Below are positions 1-6,893 of a stretch of 18,497 nt of DNA, in pieces. The stretch's first letter is position 1, and every line of letters begins with the position of its first letter. The stretch is from Bacteriovoracaceae bacterium UBA4097 (GTDB lineage Bacteria > Bdellovibrionota > Bacteriovoracia > Bacteriovoracales > Bacteriovoracaceae). The DNA lies in assembly GCA_002381765.1 (NCBI GenBank), contig DFXX01000083.1, forward strand, positions 14,355-32,851, written 5' to 3'. A program made the position numbers and the translations under genes. The notes below the pieces were generated by a model. That model ran no database searches. It saw nothing but the letters and a program-made list of their open reading frames with translations, and was not told the origin of the DNA.

Positions 1-1
1 T

Positions 2-1039
2 TATGGTTTCATTCGCGCCAGTGCCATCTACTCCTCTGGTGGTGTGGCAAGCTTTAGTAATACCAATGCCGTTGCCCCAACTCATGCATCTGCGAGAACA
101 AATGTGCAGGATGATACTTCCAGACTGAGCTTCCAGCTCCAGCAAAGCAGGATTGGAACGACTCTTAAGAAGCAAGATATTCTGGCCCGACTAGAGTTTG
201 ATTTTGTAGATTTTAATAAGGCCACTCCGACTACTCAAATGGTACCAAGGGTGCGAATCGCTTCTGTGACCTACGGGTGGGAAAATCAAAAAGTTATTAT
301 TGGACAAGATTGGGATTTATTCTCACCTACTTCAGCTTTTACTTATAACTATGTAGGAAATTATTTTCTGGCAGGTAACGCCGGATTTATGCGCCAGCAG
401 CTTCAGTATCTAAGAACTGAAGGAGACTATGAGTTAGGTGGAGCGATTGGACTGGCCAATAGTAATCCCACAGCAAAGGAAAATGACACCGAACTCTCCC
501 GCTCTCCATCTTATGCCGCTCGAATTAGTAAAAAACTCGATAACGGCAAGGTTGGTCTTTCAGGAATCTATGCTCACTTAAGTTATAGAGCTAACGAAGT
601 TATTTCAAAAGATGCCTATGGTATAAATGCTTTTTACGAGAAGACCTTTGGACTTCTTGCCTTTAGAAGCGAAGCTTACTATGGCCAGAATCTCGCCAAC
701 CTGGGGGCCTTGACTCTCGGTAAAGGAACCAGCGAAGCCGATGTGAAAGAGTTTGGTGGATATGCCAGTGCCCAGTACAAACTTTCTGAGAAAAACTTCG
801 TCTTTGGTGGGGCCGGTATTGCCAAGGTGGACAATCGCTCCGTGATTCCCCTTGCCCCTGCTTCTCCTGCTGTTGGCAAGAACTTCCTCACAAGATTCGG
901 ATGGGAATATCGTATACAGGAAGATTTCTCCTGGATCACAGAAGTGAGCCGTTATGATACGACCAATAAGCTAGCAGATAATCGCTATCAACTTAATATT
1001 GTTGGAAGTTTGGAATCTGGTATTCAGTTACGCTTCTAA
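2..1039 (+). CDS. DcaP-like outer-membrane porin, 5' truncated
   Basis: This is the C-terminal 345 residues of an outer-membrane beta-barrel. The frame is open to the window edge (it starts Y-G-F-I-R), so the true start and signal peptide lie upstream; the GTG at 44 is not the start. Visible features are alternating hydrophobic and polar strands, a GQDWDLFSP segment near residue 97 that recalls the GQ-x-W-x-x-F motif of DcaP-type trimeric porins, and a final strand ending in R-F, the C-terminal phenylalanine recognised by the BAM complex. It probably passes small solutes across the outer membrane; the substrate cannot be read from sequence. The next gene follows 59 bases later on the same strand, with a stem-loop but no T-run between them. 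Barrel identity is fairly sure; the DcaP assignment is moderate. Confidence 0.72.
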   Translation, partial: YGFIRASAIYSSGGVASFSNTNAVAPTHASARTNVQDDTSRLSFQLQQSRIGTTLKKQDILARLEFDFVDFNKATPTTQMVPRVRIASVTYGWENQKVIIGQDWDLFSPTSAFTYNYVGNYFLAGNAGFMRQQLQYLRTEGDYELGGAIGLANSNPTAKENDTELSRSPSYAARISKKLDNGKVGLSGIYAHLSYRANEVISKDAYGINAFYEKTFGLLAFRSEAYYGQNLANLGALTLGKGTSEADVKEFGGYASAQYKLSEKNFVFGGAGIAKVDNRSVIPLAPASPAVGKNFLTRFGWEYRIQEDFSWITEVSRYDTTNKLADNRYQLNIVGSLESGIQLRF

Positions 1040-1057
1040 TCATTAAAAAATTTAAGA

Positions 1058-1095
1058 AATACTCCCGATGAGACCCTACCAATTAAGGGAGTATT
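1058..1095 (+). promoter_or_regulatory. Stem-loop burying the chemoreceptor ribosome-binding site
   Basis: A perfect 9-bp inverted repeat: AATACTCCC at 1058-1066 pairs with GGGAGTATT at 1087-1095 around a 20-base loop. The right arm contains the AAGGGAG Shine-Dalgarno sequence (1085-1091), seven bases before the ATG at 1099. The left arm therefore acts as an anti-Shine-Dalgarno. No T-run follows, so it is not an intrinsic terminator for the porin. A DNA operator is the alternative reading. Confidence 0.5.
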
Positions 1096-1098
1096 AAT

Positions 1099-2706
1099 AT
1101 GTTAACATGGTTCAAAGCGGCTCCTCTATCTAGAAAGCTGATCTATCTCAATCTTCTCTCACTAATTCCAATTTTTGGAATTCTTCATTTCTATGTCTTC
1201 CCTAAGGTGGAGGACATGTTTGTTGAAAGTTATAAAACTAAGATTAGAAATGCTGTGGAAATCGTGGATCATATCTTAAGAGACCATCACGAAAGAGTGG
1301 TAAATGGAGAGCTCACAGAAGAAGCGGCCAAGAAGCATGCTACCAATATGATTAAGCAGATTCGCTATCAGGAAAATGAATATTTCTGGATTCATGATAA
1401 AGACCTCAAAATGGTCATGCATCCCACCAATAGCAAACTTGATGGAACTGATTTATCAAAGAATGCAGATCCTAACGGTAAACTCCTCTTTGCCGAAATG
1501 AATAAAGTCGTTCTCAAAGATGATCATGGCTTTGTTGACTATATGTGGCCCAAACCAGGCAGTGATGTTCCCGTAGAGAAGTTTTCCTATGTAAAGATCT
1601 TTAAACCATGGGGATGGATTACAGGTAACGGAATCTACTTCGATCAGATCCGGGCCACCGTCGGGAGTCTAAAAGTAATTGTCTTCGGTGGATTGGGTCT
1701 GGCCACCCTCTTCTCTATTACCGTTCTCTCTCTCTTCTCTCATAATCTCGCTCTGGCCCTCAGAAATGCGATAAAGTCCTTAGGACAGGCTGGTATGGAT
1801 ATGGGCCAATTGAGTTCTGAACTCGCCCAAGCGGGAAGTTCGGTCTCAGAAAGTGTCACCGAATCGGCCGCAAGTATTACCCAGACCTCTGCCTCCATGA
1901 AAGAAATCGGGCAGCTCTCAAATCAAAATGCTGAGCTCTCAAAACGCACAATGAGTACTGTGGATGAGTGCCTGACCGCTACTAAAGAAGGAAAAGATAT
2001 CGTTCAACAAGTCATCGCCTGTATGGAGAAGATTTCAAATAGTAATCATGAATTCATTGAACAGAATCGTCTCTCCAGTGAGAGGATCGCGGGAATTATA
2101 GATGTCATTAATGGAATTAGTCAGAAGACCAAAGTAATTAATGATATTGTTTTCCAAACAAAGCTTCTCTCCTTCAATGCTTCAGTAGAGTCTGCCCGTG
2201 CTGGTGAGGCCGGAAAGGGATTTGCTGTGGTGGCAGAAGAAGTGGGAAAACTTGCTGAAGTAAGTGGTCTCGCTGCTAAAGACATCGAACAGAGCCTTTC
2301 TCAGAGTGCTAAGCAAGTTGAGGCCATCATTAATGAAAACCTCTCCCAATCAAAACACATTTTAGAAAGTGCCAGCTCAACCGTCACTGAAGGATCTTCA
2401 GTAGTAAGAAATTGCGTGCAAGTATTCGACCGCATTTATACTCAAGTAAATCGAGTGACACAACTCTCTAGCGATATTTCTGCCGGATGTCAGCAACAGC
2501 TTGTAGGCTTTGCAGAAATCGATAAAGCAATTCAGCAATTGAATGAAACCTCTCAAACCAATGCAGAAGCTTCTGCGCAAGTGGCCTCCTCAGTAGATCA
2601 CATGGTATCAAAAACAAATATCGTTCATTCTCATACGGCGAATATTGAAAAACTTATCGAAGGAAGGAATTCAGGAAGCAAAGCGACTCAGAAAATTGCG
2701 GCCTGA
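1099..2706 (+). CDS. Methyl-accepting chemotaxis protein with single Cache sensor
   Basis: A membrane chemoreceptor of 535 residues that should signal to CheA/CheW. After a short cytoplasmic N-terminus there is TM1 (about 13-33), a periplasmic sensor (about 36-185) and TM2 (about 191-213). The sensor has the single-Cache-type-2 pattern: YFWIHD near 95, MHPTNSKLDGTDLS near 107-120, and KIFKPWGWITGNGIY at 166-180. The signalling tip is unmistakable: FQTKLLSFNASVESARAGEAG (about 352-372), then KGFAVVAEEV. A recognisable HAMP domain is missing after TM2; a Ser/Ala/Gln-rich helix (about 230-290) leads straight into the signalling domain. The start is fixed by AAGGGAG seven bases upstream, inside a stem-loop arm. 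The ligand is unknown; Cache domains of this class often bind small organic acids. Confidence 0.93.
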   Translation: MLTWFKAAPLSRKLIYLNLLSLIPIFGILHFYVFPKVEDMFVESYKTKIRNAVEIVDHILRDHHERVVNGELTEEAAKKHATNMIKQIRYQENEYFWIHDKDLKMVMHPTNSKLDGTDLSKNADPNGKLLFAEMNKVVLKDDHGFVDYMWPKPGSDVPVEKFSYVKIFKPWGWITGNGIYFDQIRATVGSLKVIVFGGLGLATLFSITVLSLFSHNLALALRNAIKSLGQAGMDMGQLSSELAQAGSSVSESVTESAASITQTSASMKEIGQLSNQNAELSKRTMSTVDECLTATKEGKDIVQQVIACMEKISNSNHEFIEQNRLSSERIAGIIDVINGISQKTKVINDIVFQTKLLSFNASVESARAGEAGKGFAVVAEEVGKLAEVSGLAAKDIEQSLSQSAKQVEAIINENLSQSKHILESASSTVTEGSSVVRNCVQVFDRIYTQVNRVTQLSSDISAGCQQQLVGFAEIDKAIQQLNETSQTNAEASAQVASSVDHMVSKTNIVHSHTANIEKLIEGRNSGSKATQKIAA

Positions 2707-2776
2707 ACCATTTACAAGAGGGTAAAACTCATGAATGATTAAATGAATACTAAACTTAAAACAAGTTGGGTTATTC

Positions 2777-3283
2777 ATGATCAGATTATTTATTCTTATT
2801 TTCTTCCTCTCGGCAGTGGGGTTTTCTCATGCTCAAACGGAATTTTTAGATGGCTGTTACGAAACAGTGGAAATCAATGGAGAAAGAGTTGAACCAGGTC
2901 CGGATGCAAGGGCCAGCCAATCCAGCATCTATTCCGTAGAAAGTGAAGCTTACTTTGATCTTGAGAGCAGAAGACCACTCACTACCAAGGTCATTTCAAT
3001 CTTCAAAAAATTCAATGGAACCTGGTACACCATCAGCAATGCACTTATGTTTGAAGGTTTGGGAGAATTGGAAGTGGGCAGTAATTATTTAAAGTACAGC
3101 TTTGAAAATGATGTTCTCTACCGCAACAGTAGCTACGCTCTGGTAAAAACCGATTTCCAGATTTTTATCAAACTCATCAAAGAAAATGATCTGATAAAAG
3201 GATCGATTCGTTATGCCTCTTACCAACGAGGGCAAGATCTTGATATGAATATTGTGCTTAAAAAAGCGGCCTGTCTGGATTGA
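2777..3283 (+). CDS. Small exported protein of unknown function
   Basis: I do not recognise this 168-residue protein. It starts with a typical Sec signal peptide (MIRLF, a hydrophobic core, then S-H-A before Q20), so the mature protein should be periplasmic or secreted. The mature part is rich in beta-prone segments and has only two cysteines, C27 near the new N-terminus (DGCYE) and C166 three residues from the end, which could form one disulfide tying the termini together. The ribosome-binding site is weak (TTGGG, six bases before the ATG). It lies 70 bases after the chemoreceptor with no terminator between them, so co-transcription is possible. Its 3' end faces the HU-like gene across a terminator. 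Confidence 0.75.
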   Translation: MIRLFILIFFLSAVGFSHAQTEFLDGCYETVEINGERVEPGPDARASQSSIYSVESEAYFDLESRRPLTTKVISIFKKFNGTWYTISNALMFEGLGELEVGSNYLKYSFENDVLYRNSSYALVKTDFQIFIKLIKENDLIKGSIRYASYQRGQDLDMNIVLKKAACLD

Positions 3284-3292
3284 TAAAAGTGC

Positions 3293-3322
3293 AAAAAAAA
3301 AAGACCCCGACTAGCGGGGTCT
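3293..3322 (-). terminator. Rho-independent terminator of the HU/IHF gene
   Basis: An 8-bp stem, AGACCCCG (3302-3309) with CGGGGTCT (3315-3322) around a 5-base loop, is followed on the minus strand by about ten T (the A-run at 3293-3302). It begins ten bases beyond the HU-like stop codon. On the plus strand no T-run follows, so it should act mainly on the minus-strand transcript. Confidence 0.9.
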
Positions 3323-3331
3323 GTATGAAAC

Positions 3332-3637
3332 TTAAGCTTCGCGAATGACGTACTTATCTTTTCCTTCATCAACCATTTCTTTAAGTTCTTTACCCACTTT
3401 AAAGAAAGGGACTTTCTTAGGACTTACCTTAACCACTTTACCAGTCTTAGGGTTTCTCCCCTCATAGGCCTTATAATTTCTATTAGCAAATGAGCCAAAA
3501 CCCCGAATCTCGATTCTCTCATCATCAAAAAGTGCCTGAATCATACTGTCGAAACAGATGTTCACAATCTTCTCTGCCTGATGGTGAGGAAGATTAGCTT
3601 GTTTTTCAATTACGGCAATCAAGTCGGCTTTAGTCAT
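3332..3637 (-). CDS. HU/IHF-family DNA-binding protein
   Basis: A 101-residue nucleoid protein that bends DNA as a dimer. It begins MTKADLI, as IHF-beta and HU do. RIEIRGFGSF (about 42-51) is the hallmark of the family and is closest to IHF-beta. GRNPKTG (about 60-66) holds the proline that intercalates into DNA at the tip of the beta-arm. VPFFKVGKELKE near 75-87 is the conserved C-terminal turn, followed by a short charged tail slightly longer than in E. coli IHF. The start is set by AGGAG eight bases upstream. The gene stands alone, with its own terminator and a sigma-28-like promoter about 50 bases upstream of the start. No partner subunit is present in the window, so HU-like homodimer versus IHF subunit stays open. 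Confidence 0.95.
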   Translation of the reverse strand: MTKADLIAVIEKQANLPHHQAEKIVNICFDSMIQALFDDERIEIRGFGSFANRNYKAYEGRNPKTGKVVKVSPKKVPFFKVGKELKEMVDEGKDKYVIREA

Positions 3638-3684
3638 TGGGTCTACTCCTGAAGTAAGTACTCATACAATATGATTCTGAGAGC

Positions 3685-3711
3685 TTATCGGTTGTTTTCA
3701 GATTTAGTTTA
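3685..3711 (-). promoter_or_regulatory. Sigma-28 (FliA)-like promoter for the HU/IHF gene
   Basis: Read on the minus strand: TAAA (3708-3711), a 15-base spacer, then ACCGATAA (3685-3692). The known FliA consensus is TAAA-N15-GCCGATAA, so only one base differs and the spacing is exact. The start codon lies 47 bases downstream of the -10 element, leaving room for a leader of about 40 bases containing the AGGAG ribosome-binding site. Confidence 0.5.
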
Positions 3712-3789
3712 GTTCTGCCAACAACCTATGCCTAAATTTTATTCCATCCAGATTCCTACATCCAGCTAAATTACTAGATTCACTACTTT

Positions 3790-3830
3790 TTCTAGGTATT
3801 TCCCCTTGGTAAGGCCGAAGGGGCCTAGAA
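3790..3830. repeat. Long interrupted inverted repeat upstream of the 506-residue lipoprotein
   Basis: TTCTAGG (3790-3796) pairs with CCTAGAA (3824-3830), and CCCCTT (3802-3807) pairs with AAGGGG (3818-3823). The left arm has a 5-base bulge and the loop is 10 bases. That gives 13 perfect base pairs. No T-run follows on either strand, so a terminator is unlikely. The repeat ends four bases before the TCAAG box at 3835, the position expected for an activator or repressor site. Confidence 0.5.
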
Positions 3831-3834
3831 TTAT

Positions 3835-3862
3835 TCAAGAATTAGGTTAATCGACTCGATAA
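3835..3862 (+). promoter_or_regulatory. Possible sigma-28-like promoter of the 506-residue lipoprotein
   Basis: TCAAG (3835-3839), 15 bases, then CTCGATAA (3855-3862). The CGATAA core matches the FliA -10 element and TCAAG resembles the -35 seen for FliA in pseudomonads. The start codon is 20 bases further on. A small hairpin (CGACT 3852-3856 with AGTCG 3862-3866) overlaps the -10 element. This match is weaker than the one before the HU/IHF gene. Confidence 0.3.
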
Positions 3863-3882
3863 GTCGTTGAGGATAAAGGAAT

Positions 3883-5403
3883 ATGAGCTCACGATTTAAC
3901 ATTCATCTTAAGATGGCCCTGGTTTTCGCCTTGGGAGTGCTCTTAATCGGCTGTCAGGACACTATTCCTAACAGGTCCACCATTACCCCTAATCAACAGG
4001 TGGGAGATGGGGGAGATGATACAGACGGGGATGTTGTTGGTCGCCCTACCGATGCCATTAAATTCAAGACAGATTTTTGTGCCTGTAAAGATAAGAAGGC
4101 CGTGAGTTATGGTAATTGTGCCGCATTTTGTTCTAATAAAACCACCAATGGTGCTGAAATTCTCTATGCCAATTTCACCGTAACTGCTGACATTACCTTA
4201 AGTGGTCTGGGAAGTGTCCACGGCTGGTGTACCGCCCTTCTCCCGGGTGATACCGCCAATCCAAAGTGCGTGCTTCGTGCTAGAAGCGATGATGGCACTG
4301 AGGTGGATATCGATGTGACTCCGATTGCAGGTAAAAACTCAATTACCGCTCCTATTCAGGATGTGATTGAATACGATAAGACCTATGTGTTAACTTTGAT
4401 GGAAACTACTTCGGGTGCCAAATCCGACTCTGTTCAGATCGTAAAATTCACTACCGATATCGCTATTCCCGTTCTGGGTCCCTTAAAGAATGCCCCTATC
4501 TCTCAGTACACCTGTATCGTAAGGGATTTTTCGACGGACTCCAATACTGGAGACATTTTTTACGACAGTGCTTATCGCGTTCATTTCTATTATCACCCAC
4601 GGATTCCGCCTACTCCAATTCAGGCCGGAGTCTCTAATCTTATCTGTCACGATATCTTTAACCCACTCTATGGGGCCACAGATAGCGAACTCTACCCTCG
4701 CATGGAAAATAAGCCAGGGGTCTTCAATCTTTGGGATACTAGTGATCCGCGCTTCTATGACAATAATGGAAATACCATTCTTGATGTGAATGATATTATC
4801 CTGCAAAAGACCAGAAACTTCGGTGGCTCTATTACTGCAGGAACTAACTTCTTTAATAGCTTCACCTGGCCCGGCTCACCCGATGTGAATGAAGATGCCG
4901 GAAATGCCAGCAGTCCTCAATCCATTGGCTACTTCATGGCCCCATGGATTGATCAAAACACCTTTAAGTCTTATTGCCTTACTTCCACCCACTATAACAG
5001 CGATATCCCGCTCTATAAGGCACTACGAGACGTGATCCAGGTTGATACAGAAGGACTATATATTGGTGAAAAGGCGGCTGAAACTGTGCTGGATCAAAAC
5101 GGAAGACCAACTACTGGGTATAAGGATTACATTCTCATTCGGGAATCTGATCTGAAGCAGGTGTGGTTCTATCTCAATAATAATGTCCCTACCGCTCCTT
5201 CGGATGATATAGTCTCAGATGTGGCCGTTTACTTTTACTATCCACTCAATAAAGCTTCACCTTTTGTGAAGACCTCGACACAAAGAATCTTCCGAGTCAG
5301 AGGGGCCAATGAGCTCAGTGGAGTTTCAGGAAATGTAAGTGAGTCAGGGCCTACCACTTATCCTCCTCATGACAGAAAGATTGGATGCATTCCTAAATTC
5401 TAA
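3883..5403 (+). CDS. Cysteine-rich surface or periplasmic lipoprotein, unknown function
   Basis: A 506-residue protein with a lipoprotein signal: a hydrophobic core then LIGC, making C24 the lipidated cysteine, followed by a flexible Gly/Asp-rich linker (about 40-52). The mature part holds ten further cysteines, four of them clustered (C66, C68, C79, C83), suggesting disulfides or metal binding; a CxC pair is included. Residues of roughly 90-190 have the strand pattern of an Ig-like or fibronectin-like domain ending in KFTTDI. The rest, rich in aromatic residues, Asn and Asp, is not recognised; it ends in GCIPKF. AAAGGA precedes the ATG by three to four bases, and an upstream GAGGA may also serve. 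Its stop codon directly abuts the stop of the opposing gene. Likely exposed in the envelope; the outer-membrane location is inferred from Q25, not D, after the lipidated cysteine. Confidence 0.8.
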   Translation: MSSRFNIHLKMALVFALGVLLIGCQDTIPNRSTITPNQQVGDGGDDTDGDVVGRPTDAIKFKTDFCACKDKKAVSYGNCAAFCSNKTTNGAEILYANFTVTADITLSGLGSVHGWCTALLPGDTANPKCVLRARSDDGTEVDIDVTPIAGKNSITAPIQDVIEYDKTYVLTLMETTSGAKSDSVQIVKFTTDIAIPVLGPLKNAPISQYTCIVRDFSTDSNTGDIFYDSAYRVHFYYHPRIPPTPIQAGVSNLICHDIFNPLYGATDSELYPRMENKPGVFNLWDTSDPRFYDNNGNTILDVNDIILQKTRNFGGSITAGTNFFNSFTWPGSPDVNEDAGNASSPQSIGYFMAPWIDQNTFKSYCLTSTHYNSDIPLYKALRDVIQVDTEGLYIGEKAAETVLDQNGRPTTGYKDYILIRESDLKQVWFYLNNNVPTAPSDDIVSDVAVYFYYPLNKASPFVKTSTQRIFRVRGANELSGVSGNVSESGPTTYPPHDRKIGCIPKF

Positions 5404-5982
5404 TTAACCTAAATTCGCTTTGACGATTCTGATGGTGGGTGAAATCTCCTGCTCAAACATCATATAGAAGATGCTCAGGGTGGTGCAGGCAACTACAACA
5501 CTTAAGCATGCCTGAATAAGTATTCGCTTTAAGATGTGATCTTTTTTGGTAATAAAAAATCTTCTGACTAAAAAACCAAAGATGGCGAGAGTCAAAGAAA
5601 TCCAGCCAAAGGTCTTTAAATCATCTTTTCTTAATAGGATATCTAGTAGACCAGGTACGGCCTGTTTATCGGCGACCAGATCGGCCATTATGTTAAGAGA
5701 TACGGGAAAACGCTTAAAAAAGTCCTCTGCAGGCTGCCCCTTAACGGAGCCCATAATGATGGCCCTTTGCATCTCCTTACTCTGCTTACCGATCTCGTTT
5801 TCTCGAATAGCACGCTTAATGATTCGCACGACTTTTTCATTAAAAAGATCCCGGGCACTTAACTCTTTGAAGCCGGCCTTGTGAAGTTCATAGGCCATAT
5901 TGTAGGGTTCAGAAGAACTCTCTTCCTGGGCAAGCCCAGAAAGAGAGATGAGAGAGAGAACTAAGAGAAAGACAAATTTCAT
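5404..5982 (-). CDS. Unknown membrane protein translationally coupled to secF
   Basis: I do not recognise this 192-residue protein. It has an N-terminal signal sequence (residues 1-18, cleavage likely after GLA), a charged, largely helical region (about 30-120), and two predicted membrane helices (about 124-142 and 155-176) joined by a short basic loop. If the signal is cleaved, the helical region faces the periplasm. Its ATG overlaps the secF stop as ATGA and it has no strong ribosome-binding site of its own, so its translation probably depends on secF. That places it last in a secD-secF transcript and suggests a role beside the Sec translocase, though no sequence motif proves this. Its stop codon abuts that of the convergent lipoprotein gene with no spacer or terminator. 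Confidence 0.8.
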   Translation of the reverse strand: MKFVFLLVLSLISLSGLAQEESSSEPYNMAYELHKAGFKELSARDLFNEKVVRIIKRAIRENEIGKQSKEMQRAIIMGSVKGQPAEDFFKRFPVSLNIMADLVADKQAVPGLLDILLRKDDLKTFGWISLTLAIFGFLVRRFFITKKDHILKRILIQACLSVVVACTTLSIFYMMFEQEISPTIRIVKANLG

Positions 5983-6875
5983 GCAACTTTTTTATTCATC
6001 ACACGCTCAAAGAAAACCGTCATAGGAACAGCAATGAAGATAGTCGAATAAACACCAAGAAGGATACCAACGGTCATGGCAAAGAAGAAATCGTGAATTA
6101 CCGGGCCACCCCAGATCAGCATAACTACCGATACACCTAAAGCTGTAAGAGAAGTATTTATGGTGCGTGCCATGGTTTCATTGATAGCACGGTTAATAAC
6201 TTCAAGAGTCCTGGCACCTGTGTGCTCATTTTCAATTTCTCTGACTCGGTCATAGATAACCACGGTATCGTTTACCGAATAACCAATCACCGCCAGAAGG
6301 GCCGCCACAATCTGAAGAGAGAACTCTTTTTGCGTCAGCATAAAAGCACCAAGAATGATCACCACGTCATGAACTAAAGCCGCAATAGCTCCTGGAGCAA
6401 ACTTATAATCAAAGCGAAGAGCAAGATAAATCATGATTGCTAAGATCGCCCAAAAAAGTGCTTTAAAAGCAGAGTTTCTTAGTTCCGCACCGGCCTTAGG
6501 ACCCACGATATCGGTTTTCAAAATTTCAAATTTATCGCCATACTTCTCAGTCAAAGTTGTTTGAACCTTGGTAGAGACAGCATTGAGATTCCCTTGATCC
6601 TTATCAAGCTTTAAAAGAAACTCATTCTGCTCTTCAGAACCAATGGACTGAAGCTGAGAAAGTGGAACTTGATTATCTGACATAAGAGTTCTCAAATCAT
6701 TCAGAGCGATACGGTCCTGAAATTTAACCTGAATCTCAACTCCCCCACGGAAATCTACTCCGTAGTTAAGTCCTTTTACAAAGAACATCACAACTGAAGC
6801 AATGACTAAGGCAAGAGAGATTCCCCCAGCTATTTTGAACATTGCTACGAAATCTATATTTTTAGCTGTTTTCAT
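5979..6875 (-). CDS. secF: Protein translocase subunit SecF
   Basis: SecF of about 298 residues, the usual bacterial length, which with SecD uses the proton gradient to pull exported proteins through SecYEG on the periplasmic side. TM1 lies near the N-terminus, followed by YGVDFRGG (about 36-43) opening the first periplasmic domain, then five more membrane helices. Diagnostic motifs are FDYKFAPGAIAALVHD, VIGYSVNDTVVIYDRVRE and INRAINETMARTINTS. Two ATGs compete: the upstream one (6884) directly abuts AAAGGA, with no spacing, whereas the ATG at 6875 lies nine bases from it, so I chose 6875. It follows secD closely and overlaps the next gene by four bases. Confidence 0.97.
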   Translation of the reverse strand: MKTAKNIDFVAMFKIAGGISLALVIASVVMFFVKGLNYGVDFRGGVEIQVKFQDRIALNDLRTLMSDNQVPLSQLQSIGSEEQNEFLLKLDKDQGNLNAVSTKVQTTLTEKYGDKFEILKTDIVGPKAGAELRNSAFKALFWAILAIMIYLALRFDYKFAPGAIAALVHDVVIILGAFMLTQKEFSLQIVAALLAVIGYSVNDTVVIYDRVREIENEHTGARTLEVINRAINETMARTINTSLTALGVSVVMLIWGGPVIHDFFFAMTVGILLGVYSTIFIAVPMTVFFERVMNKKVA

Positions 6876-6884
6876 TTTACTCAT

Positions 6885-6890
6885 TCCTTT
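6885..6890 (-). promoter_or_regulatory. Ribosome-binding site deciding the secF start
   Basis: AAAGGA on the minus strand. It touches the ATG at 6884 with zero spacing but is nine bases from the in-frame ATG at 6875, which favours the shorter SecF. Confidence 0.65.
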
Positions 6891-6893
6891 GAA

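Noticed and set aside
2730..2779. CATGAAT / ATTCATG inverted repeat before the 168-residue protein
   Set aside because: Arms are only 7 bp, AT-rich and 36 bases apart; likely chance.
4483..4806. ORFs of 107 and 73 residues over the 506-residue lipoprotein
   Set aside because: Other-frame shadows of the lipoprotein coding sequence without ribosome-binding sites.
5664..5674. Exact GCCGATAA on the minus strand inside the secF-coupled gene
   Set aside because: Internal to the gene, with no -35 match at the right distance.
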